NCBI GenBank assembly: GCA_038277395.1
Contig: CM076195.1
Coordinates: 158,629,911 to 158,693,910 of the forward strand
Length of the DNA stretch: 64,000 nt
Direction of reading: 5' to 3'
From: Dryocosmus kuriphilus
Lineage: Eukaryota; Arthropoda; Insecta; Hymenoptera; Cynipidae
Shown here: one piece after another, positions 56,311 through 64,000 of the stretch
Layout: the number at the start of each line of letters is the position of its first letter
Position numbering within the stretch: the first letter of the stretch is position 1
Made by a program: the position numbers and the translations under genes
The notes under the pieces: generated by a model
Databases searched by the model: none
What the model was told of the DNA's origin: nothing
What the model saw: the letters and a program-made list of their open reading frames with translations, nothing else

Positions 56311-57849
56311 AATTAAGGTTTTTTCCTACACTTAGATTACATTATCTCGTTTGTATAAAGCCCTTTGTCGAAAATAATTTTGTTTGTAGAAAATCCGGTG
56401 CATTTTAAGCTATTATGTACACCTGATCATAAGTCTGATTATGGATACCGCACAAAATGAGAAAATTTCTCCGAAAAGCTTTTACCAAACAACGCACTAG
56501 TACTGAGTCTCATCGAAATCTGAAGATTTATTAAATTTTTGAATAACTTGGTCCATTTTGGTAAAAAATGTCGAATTTTTTTATTTTGAACTCATATTCC
56601 TTCGGTGCAGGAAACCCTTCTTTTCGTACGCATTGGCCGCCCTGCCTCACTATTCTTTCAAGAACAGTTTGGAACTTTGGATAAGAAATTAAGGCTAAAT
56701 TTTGGATTCATTCGGTCTTCTTTGGAATACACTCAAATTCAGTTGCGGAAGGTTTAAAAATGTACTTAAAATTATACGTATTCTATATAATTATATTCAC
56801 CAATAGAATTAAAGATGACCACCAGAGTGAAGACCAGAGTATGAATCATCTTCCTGTTTTCCAAGGAGAAGAAAAAGTGATTACTGTACTAATAAATAAT
56901 TTAGATAATAGTGTGACTAATGAATATTCTCGCGCTTTCTCAGAGTCTTTATACTATTGTCGGGATCCCGGTGGATTTGAAGTGGGGCGCCGTTGTGACA
57001 CTTTAAACTGTGGAAATGGGAGGAAGGGACTCTTTCTGACAATGTTTTTTCCTTAATAAGCGAGTTTGAGGGGAAAACAAATAATTACTCAATTTTTTAA
57101 AATTTAGATGACACTATATAATCTTTCAAACTTTAGGAAAAATAGTTCTTGCACGGAAAGCTTGTAGAAATTCTACACAATATGTAGAAAAATTAAAATG
57201 AATATCGTTTTTTCACATTTTCGAATGTATTAGAAATTGCTTTACAACTTTTAATTGTCGAAAAGTGTTTTTCAGTAAGAATAGATGGAAAATGTAGTTT
57301 TTTATAAACTTAAAATCTGAAACCTTGGACGCATAATTCTATGAAATTTCAATCTGCGTACTATTTGTAATACAAAATGATATCAGTTTCGCAATATAAA
57401 ATAAGATTGACAACGCAGGTGTCTAAAAAACAAATTTCCACATCTTCCTCTTATTTTATATTTAGAGTATATTTAGAGTAATGATTACAAGAAATTACGC
57501 AATCTCTGTTAGGATGTAGCGTAAAATATAAATTTCCGAAAATAAAATGACATTTGGGTACCATTCTTTTGCCTGTTACCTTAAAAATTAATGTGTTTTC
57601 TACCTTGGTCATTAGAGAAGCCCTAAAAAAATGAAATAATATTTCCTACCTACATAACATCATAGAGATCGCTTTTGAGTTATTATTTAAAATTTTCGGA
57701 AATTTATCTAGTAGTAAGACAGGCACACAAAACAAAAAGTGTGCCGAGCCAAAAAAGCGACCTACATATCATTTTTGTATTGATCTAGCATATTCAAAAT
57801 CTGCATTATCTGGAATTTCTGCTTACCAGTTTGTTTACATTCTCATCAC
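56311..57849. other. 3' flank of LINE C and unannotated DNA
   Basis: No recognised feature. A 98-codon open frame at 56760-57056 (YYCRDPGGFEVGRRCDTLNC) has no family I know; it could be an exon but lacks supporting splice sites I can defend. Confidence 0.25.
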
Positions 57850-58330
57850 AATCAGAAGGTATTAGTTTTATGTGAAAACTGATTTTCGCGGATTTCATGA
57901 AATCTCGACGTGTCGTGCCCCATTGAATCTGAAAAAAGATGTTTTATGTTGGATGCTGTCCGTCGTTGTTGTTGTCTATTAGCACGATAATTTTCGAAGA
58001 ACTAATCTGATTGGATTGCACTTTGTCACACTCCGTTAAGGCATAAAAAGAAAGGAAGACTTCGCTAACCAGCGGTTTTTGACCAACGTTTCTGGTTTTA
58101 TTCATCATAAGTTCTTTTCGAAAATAAAAAATTCAAATTTCGCGTCAAATCATGCAAGATACGAAAAAATGATAATGAAGAGAGTTATTCATCTCAAAAG
58201 GATCTACAAATTCTTTTTCTATCATTTTTTTCTAAAGATGCATAGTTTTTGAGTTATTAATGAAATATATCATACGAGAAAATATTAACAAACAGAATTG
58301 TTCACCATAGAAAGACCTACACATTTGCTT
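57850..58330. repeat. Dispersed repeat, third copy
   Basis: GTATTAGTTTTATGTGAAAA, TTTCGCGGATTTCATGAAAT, CCCATTGAATCTGAAAAAAG, CCGTCGTTGTTGTTG and AACCAGCGGTTTTTGACCAA match 18740-18990 in the same order, then the GATCTACAAATT units follow. About 480 bp, same orientation as the first copy. Confidence 0.8.
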
Positions 58331-59620
58331 AGAACACATAAAAAACGAAAGATAAAGATGACATGGATTCTAGCAGAAAGATTCACTGCAACAGAAATTA
58401 ACCTTGTCGGTGAAACTTTACATGAAACGGAGATAATTTCTTATTTTTCATCTAATGTGGAGGAAAAACTTTCGTCTGCTACGACAATAACAGCAGTTCA
58501 AAAAACAGCAAAGTATAAATAAAAGCGTGCTAGAAATAAGGATAGCATACCTTCAAAAACATTGCGCCTATTTATATTTTATTTAAACATCATTATTTTT
58601 ATCGTTCACGAACTAAAATATCTTTTTTGGCAGTGACAATAAGGTAGTCGACAGCCACGGTTCATAAGACTGAGATGGGAAAATTTCCGCCTTGAAGGTT
58701 TCGAGTTAAGTCGGTATTTCAGTCTCATATGAAAACTACTGGAGAAATTGAACCAGATTTAAAGTTCCAGAAATTTAAAAACATTTTTCAAAAACAAAAT
58801 TACACGTTTAATTGTAGGATGCTTCTTCACACTGCAAAATTTCGGATTACAAAAATTTTTTTCAACGAATTTCAACTTCTATTTAGATTCCTCCAAATTT
58901 GTATAATTTTTCCAGTTTATTTTCAAACCAAAAAAAAGTCGGGAAAAACTAATTTTTTTATCAAATTTTAATAATTTAAAATTAATTAAATTAATATTGA
59001 TTTATAATGAAAAATTGAAATTGCAACTCTTAATTTTCATTGTTAAATGAAATTGAAAATATTTTTGATTCAGTCAATATTGAGGAAAACTACAATTACA
59101 AATCTGAGCATTTAGAAAACGTAATTTCTCACTCGAACTGAAATAAAAATTAGGTCCTAATGAAATCACTTTCTTTTTTTGTAAAAGCTCAGTGATTTTA
59201 AGTTTGAAATTCATGTTATTATTTTTGCCGCTTCTATTCGTCCTGAATAATTGGTAATATTTTTATTTTTTATTATATTTTATTATATTATTTGTATTAC
59301 ATTATCAGAATTTTCTTGTTACGTTGTGGTACCGAAACCGACATCCATTGCTGATGACATATTATACTATATTGCATGAATGACAAATTTGATTGAATTT
59401 ATATTATTCGCGAGATATTTTAAACGCAACAGTGCCAGAAGAAGTTCTTGGTAAAAACCAATGGCGAAGCTATTTTCTTTTGCAACAGTGCATTCATTGG
59501 CTGCTCCTAGAGCATCGTGGTGCAGTCTTGAAAGATGGCTACATGGATTGTTGATGTGTGAACTAATTTATTTTCAGTCCCGAAAAAAGTATTTTAATTC
59601 ACTTGCGATAAGTTTAATTA
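58331..59620. other. AT-rich spacer, no gene seen
   Basis: A 74-codon frame ending at 58522 (ILAERFTATEINLVGETLHE) is not recognised. The rest is AT-rich without structure that I can name. Confidence 0.3.
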
Positions 59621-59621
59621 T

Positions 59622-59950
59622 ACAGCCCCACAAAAAAAAAAAATTTTTCTGTGCACGTGACCAGACCACCATATCTATATGTTTTTGGGGTCGCTGAGTC
59701 CGAATCCGGGGTCCCTTTTTCTCCATCAGATCAGGGTTATGGTCATTTAAAGGTCAAATCAAGATTATTCCACGAATGTGGACCTAGATGCCGTTTTTGT
59801 ATGTTTTTGAGGTCCCTGAATCCGAATTCGAGATCTGTTTGTCTCTATCCGGTCAGGGTCAAGGTCACTTCAAGGTTAAATCGAGGAAAAAGCCTGTGAA
59901 CAGACACAATTACTACATCTATACGTTTTTGCGGTCGCTGAGTAAACAGA
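59622..59950 (+). repeat. Left long inverted repeat
   Basis: Holds one full and one partial copy of the internal unit (GGGTCGCTGAGTCCGAATCC, CTCCATCAGATCAGGG, TTCCACGAATGTGGACC, GATGCCGTTTTTGTATG). Confidence 0.85.
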
Positions 59951-60009
59951 GACAGGCATTATAACTATATGTATCATCGATTTAGAAAATATCGAGAACC
60001 TTCATTTAT

Positions 60010-61860
60010 CTATTGTTTTGTATGGTATCTTACTCTTTTCTTTTTAAATGATCGTACAAGTGACTCTCTTTTACGCTTGACTCCTTTTTTATTACTTTCT
60101 CTCTTCAATGACCAGCAGTAATCAGCCATCATGTTCACATCCCACCGTCCTTGATATCTTTTTTCCATTTTCTTGATATCTTAGTGGAACCTCTCTCCCT
60201 GCTCCTCACTGAAATCCCCTAGATGCTGTGGAAAGTAATCTATATGTGAATGCAAATAATGTAATTTTGAATTCATCAAACATCCTAGTTCCTTATAGTT
60301 TTCCAACATTCGATCCACTATTTTCTTGTACTCTACGCTTTTATTATTCCCAAGAAAATTTTGTACAACTTCTTTAAAACTGACCCATGCTGCTCTTTCT
60401 TTGTCAGTCATTACAAGACCGACCTCATTATCTTTTAACAATTCACGTATTTGTGGTCCATCAAAGATACCTTCATTAATTTTTGCATCACTGAGTTTAG
60501 GGAATTTTTTCTTAAAATATTTAAAGCACTCTCCTTCATTAATTAAGGCTTTTACATATTGCTTCATCAAGCCGAGTTTGATGTGGAGGGCTGGAAGCAA
60601 TACCTTACTGCGATCAACCAGTGTTTCGCGGACAATATTAGCAGAACCAGCCTCGAAAGAGGTTCTGTTCGGCCACATCTTCGTTATATAATGCTTCTTG
60701 CGATCTCTGCTGTCCCATAAACACAAAAAACAAAGATATTTCGTATTTTCAGATTGTTGTCCTAACAGTATAGTTAAAATCTTAAGATCTCCGCAAATAA
60801 GCCAGTTGTGCTCAGAATATTTTATTGTCTCTAAAATGAATTTCATCGTACTATATTCTTCTTTTAGTACGGTTGAATGAGCTATGGGAGTTGAAACAAA
60901 AACATTAGTGTTATGAAGTAATACTGCCTTCAGACTTTTAGTGGAGGAGTCTATAAATAGTCTCCATTCATTGTCCTTATAGATTCCTATCTGCAAGTCA
61001 TTCATTAACCCTTCCACGTTATTGCAATACACTAATGAAGGTTCCCCTATCATCGTAAAATATTTTCTAAAGTTTTCCTCCCGGTTTCGGTAATATGATA
61101 TTCTTGTGCCTTTTGGGAGCCAGTTGTTGCTTTTCATGTATGAAGCTAGATATTCCGCTTTATCTTTAGGTAAATCCAGGTCCCTTACAAGATCATTCGA
61201 TTCTTTTTGATCTATGATTTTTGGAGTTTTGTCTTGACCATTAGTAGCATAGTATTCACTATTTGTACTCATATTTCCATCATCTGAAGTATATTCATCT
61301 CCATCTTTATATTTATCTTCTTCAGCGTCACTAACATCGCATGCATCATGGGTTGACATACTTTCCATCGAATCTATTGAACTGTCGCTTTCATCGTCAA
61401 TATCAATATTTTTCTCTACTGGTCTTACTAACGTTGAAACTTCAGGATATTTGATACTCTGAATATTTTTTTTATTAATTCCTGTCACTTTTGTCAAACA
61501 TATATAACAATTTGCTGCGCATGATGGCTCTTCCCAATATGCAGGTTTTACAAACTTTAATTTTTCAGGTTTTTTTTCGGAATCATATCTGGTCATCATC
61601 ATGTAACAAGCACTACATATCTTGTGTGGTATCCATTTTTTATCTTGGTTATACATATCCAATCCAAATCAGTTTTTGTAAATATTTTTAATTTTATCGG
61701 ATATTTGTCTTCGGTCAGCTGATAGGTGATACTTAGCACATACGTAACAAAATGCATCAACATTTTTGTTACAGTAGTGTTCAGATGAAGAACTTGCTAC
61801 ATTTGTTTTTAATGAAGACACTGAAGTCTGTTTATTTGAAGTATTTGAAGTTGTGTTATG
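60010..61860 (-). pseudogene. Repeat-associated protein of a widespread arthropod family, two in-frame stops
   Basis: Reverse strand. N-terminal zinc-binding region FCYVCAKYHLSADRRQISDK, TGA at 61669-61671, DMYNQDKKWIPHKICSACYM, CAANCYICLTKVTGINKKN, KYPEVSTLVRPV; an acidic linker (DDESDSSIDSMESMS); LKAVLLHNTNVFVSTPIAHS, LICGDLKILTILLGQQSENT, YLCFLCLWDSRDRKKHY, KVLLPALHIKLGLMKQYVKA, GIFDGPQIREL, LHSHIDYFPQHLGDFSEEQG; TAA at 60181-60183 where a Gln is usual; then DIKKMEKRYQGRWDVNMMAD and YCWSLKR to TAG at 60010. I have seen this arrangement (ERFHQDI, YQGRWD, MADYCW) in many uncharacterised insect and hydra proteins, but know no assigned function. Its place between long inverted repeats argues it is the transposon's own protein. 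Confidence 0.75.
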
Positions 61861-62439
61861 TTTTTTTTTTTAGGTCCCATAGTAGATTTAAGTACCCACG
61901 CGTTAGGGATCCTGGTCCGATCGCAGGTGAGTCCACCGTCCTGAGGGTGATAATTCTCATATCTCCTCAGGTCTAAGTATGAAAGCTTTCTGACTTTGAC
62001 GAGGACAAGGTCAACTCGTCGTCAGATACACTACGGTTTCATTCTCACACCCTAACACCCCCCTGCAAGGCAGCGCGCCACGCTGGCTTCGATACCACAT
62101 GGGACTGGAAAGCGAATCATTCTACACATCTCCTTTCGAAGCAGTTGTCATCGTCCCAGTATCCCTCGCGGTAGCAGGATTTGAAGAATTCAAGTATCAT
62201 CACGCAGATATAATGTTCGTTTAGAAACTGTAATTGGGCTCACCAATGTTGCTATATTACATCCTTCAGCGCAGAGGTATTCGGTCAGTCAGAATATAAA
62301 AATGATATTCTATAAAACTGAGGATAAATTAAACGTCTGTCCTCCGTATCACGTTAAAACAGAAGTCTTGAAGCATTGAAAAGAAAACCAATATATCCAA
62401 TTTTATTTTACATCTGTATCATACGACGTATTCAATGCT
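61861..62439. other. Internal 5' region of the 3.6-kb transposon
   Basis: Mixed-composition DNA upstream of the gene with no ORF; a GC-richer part at 62040-62200. Could hold the gene's promoter or first exon (a TTTTTTTTTTTAG acceptor-like sequence appears on the opposite strand only). Confidence 0.3.
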
Positions 62440-63208
62440 ATTGGCTTTCAAGTTTTTTCCTCGATTCGACTTTGAGATGACCTTGATCCAGACCTGATGA
62501 AGACCAACACACTTCGGATTCGCACTCAGGGACATCAAAAACATACAAAACGGCATCTTGGCCCACGCTCGTGACATAATCGTCATTTGACCGTAAAATG
62601 ACCTTGACCTGATGGAAAAAAACGGACCCCGGATTTGGACTCAGCGGCCCCAAAAACGTATGGATGTAGTAATTGTGTCTGTTCACAGGTATTTTCCTCG
62701 ATTTAAGCCTGAAATGACCTTGACCCTGACCTGATGGAGACAAACAAACCTCAAATTCGGACTCAGGGACCCCAAAAACATACAAAAACGGCATCTTGGC
62801 CCACATTCGTGGAATAATATTGATTTGACCCTGAAACGACCTTGACCCTGACCTGATGGAGAAAAACAGACCCCGGATTCGGACTCAGCGACCCCAAAAA
62901 CGTATAGACGTAGTAATTGTGTCTGTTCACAGGTTTTTTTCCTCGATTTAGCCTCGAAATGACCTTGACACTGACCTGATGGAGACCAACAGACCTCAAA
63001 TTCGGATTTAGGAACCCCAAAAACAGACAAAAACGGCATCTTGGCCCACATTCGTGGAATAATATTGATTTGACCTTGAAACGACCTTGACCCTCACCTG
63101 ATGGAGAAAACCGGACCCCGTATTCGGACTCAGCGACCCCAAAAACATATAGATATGGTGGTCTGGTCACGTGCACAGAAAATTTTTTTTTTTTTTTGTG
63201 GGGCTGTG
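62440..63208 (-). repeat. Right long inverted repeat with internal tandem units
   Basis: About three copies of a unit near 240 bp, each with GACTCAGCGACCCCAAAAAC, GTGTCTGTTCACAGG, CCTGATGGAGA and GGCATCTTGGCCCACATTCG in order, with starts near 62560, 62800 and 63045. The left repeat is shorter, so copy number differs between ends. Long open frames in this region repeat the same translated phrase and are artefacts of the tandem units. Confidence 0.88.
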
Positions 63209-63509
63209 TAATCATAAAAACAATACAGTTTTAAGAAAAGCGTGACTATCTTTTAAAATCTCTAAAAAAAGGCGAGAATTTAAAGATAGAAGTAATGCGT
63301 ACTACATTTTTGCAGGCACAGTTTTAGAACGGTGACATGATTTACACTAAAAACAAAACCGCTGATGTTTACAATCAACCAACCTACAAATCCAAAGTGC
63401 AATTATAACGAAGGTGACATCAAAACCAACCCAAATGAGGCAAGCGCGCCAAATGATGGATACATTTGAATAGTAGAACGGGTGCAAAATGATTTAAGAA
63501 CATATGATC

Positions 63510-63722
63510 ACGAATTATCTTGTTATACTTTGGTAAATTTTATTAATGTTTAATGTTTCAGTCTGTAAATTAATAGATTTATTCGAAAATTTGTTAATGA
63601 AAATCGACTTTTAAATTCAAAATCAAAACCATGGTCCAAATTCCAGGCATGTTGAGACAAACCTGTATTTAGATTGCCAACGACACAATCTCTTTTGTGT
63701 TCAGCTAATCTATCTTTTAACC
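63510..63722 (-). pseudogene. Penelope-like element C, GIY-YIG fragment
   Basis: Reverse strand reads LKDRLAEHKRDCVVGNLNTG, LSQHAWNLDHGFDFEFKS, then FRINLLIYRLKH and a stop, the second half of a GIY-YIG domain. Closest to PLE-B at 10219-10540 (KDRIAEHKRDCVVG, AQHAWNSDHFFDFD). Upstream half lost at about 63723. Non-coding on either side; no hammerhead-like motif found below it. Confidence 0.78.
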
Positions 63723-64000
63723 CTTTCAGTCACAGACGCCACTATAGTGGCTACCTGTTTTTTTTTTCTCCTATTTTTTTTTTATATTTCATTAAAATTC
63801 CTAAAATTTCTTGCATGTTTAGTTACTTTGTGTTAAGAGAATATAAAAATATAGCTTAATTAATAAAATTGTTTATAATATTGAAGATATAAATAAACAA
63901 ACTTTAAAAAATGCTGTTTTTTTACGAAAAATTCATTATTGAAGAATCTATCCCATATGATAACTTTAAATTTGGTATGGGACAGTTTCTCGGGTCGCTG

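Larger units (their letters stand above)
59621..63209 (-). mobile_element. 3.6-kb transposon with long inverted repeats and one gene of an unnamed family
   Basis: Left end ACAGCCCCAC, an A-run, then TTTTTCTGTGCACGTGACC; the right end is the exact inverse. The inverted repeats run inward for 300 bases or more (59622-59950 against 62440-63208). Flanks TTAATTAT and GTAATCAT match at 6 of 8 positions, suggesting a decayed 8-bp target duplication. The reverse strand encodes one gene (60010-61860). Superfamily unknown to me; an 8-bp duplication would fit hAT-, P- or Merlin-like mechanisms, but the protein is none of these by motif. Confidence 0.8.

Noticed and set aside
62438..63215. Three overlapping long open frames on the reverse strand with repeated phrases (VFGVPESE, SPSGQGQGHF)
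   Set aside because: They are translations of the tandem units in the right inverted repeat of the 59.6-63.2 kb transposon; the same phrase recurs in several frames and in the left repeat on the other strand.

Overview
The window is a transposable-element graveyard from an arthropod genome, probably an insect. The evidence is the mix of families: an R1-clade LINE, jockey/CR1-like LINEs, several Penelope-like elements (PLEs), three hAT transposons, a piggyBac remnant, an animal CACTA-like transposase and a Transib (RAG1-like) transposon. Added to this are AT-rich unique DNA, splice-site-bounded coding fragments and no bacterial-type operons. No convincing intact host gene was found. Two unrecognised stretches could be host: a spliced exon at 35.0-35.5 kb and a CpG-rich promoter-like block at 24.7-25.9 kb. 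Species cannot be fixed from sequence alone.

Layout. 0-1.85 kb: R1-clade LINE. 1.9-9.5 kb: a three-level nest, in which a PLE is split by a 6.7-kb inverted-repeat transposon, which is itself split by a hAT with a perfect 8-bp target duplication. 9.7-11.1 kb: reverse-strand PLE with a hammerhead-like motif. 11.5-15.0 kb: piggyBac remnant cut by a second hAT (perfect 8-bp duplication). 15.2-15.9 kb: GC-rich LINE-5'-end-like block. 16.9-21.4 kb: THAP exon and CACTA-like transposase remains, separated by a dispersed repeat with GC-rich hairpins. 22.2-23.6 and 28.5-32.1 kb: two decayed LINEs. 32.3-33.6 kb: palindromic GGCC-rich array. 34.6 kb: TTAA MITE.

36.3-56.3 kb is the scattered remains of one LINE (ORF1 with PHD-like finger, ORF2 with endonuclease and RT). 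It was broken successively by a Transib transposon (CACAGTG termini, 5-bp CGGCT duplication), a nearly intact ZMYM1-like hAT (8-bp duplication), a promoter/LTR-like segment, a cluster of three PLE copies, and a 663-bp foldback element that landed inside the PLE's own target duplication. At three of these junctions, removing the insert restores the LINE reading frame, which proves the insertion history. 59.6-63.2 kb: a transposon with long inverted repeats and one gene of a widespread but unnamed arthropod family. 63.5 kb: another PLE fragment.

The most notable items are the Transib element, whose ends look like RAG recombination signals (heptamer, 23-base spacer, nonamer-like block) and which carries a RAG1-like transposase; the hammerhead-like motifs and shared in-frame stop codons in the PLE copies; and the unnamed long-TIR transposon. 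Nearly all coding regions are disrupted and are annotated as pseudogenes; family names rest on motif recognition, not on searches.
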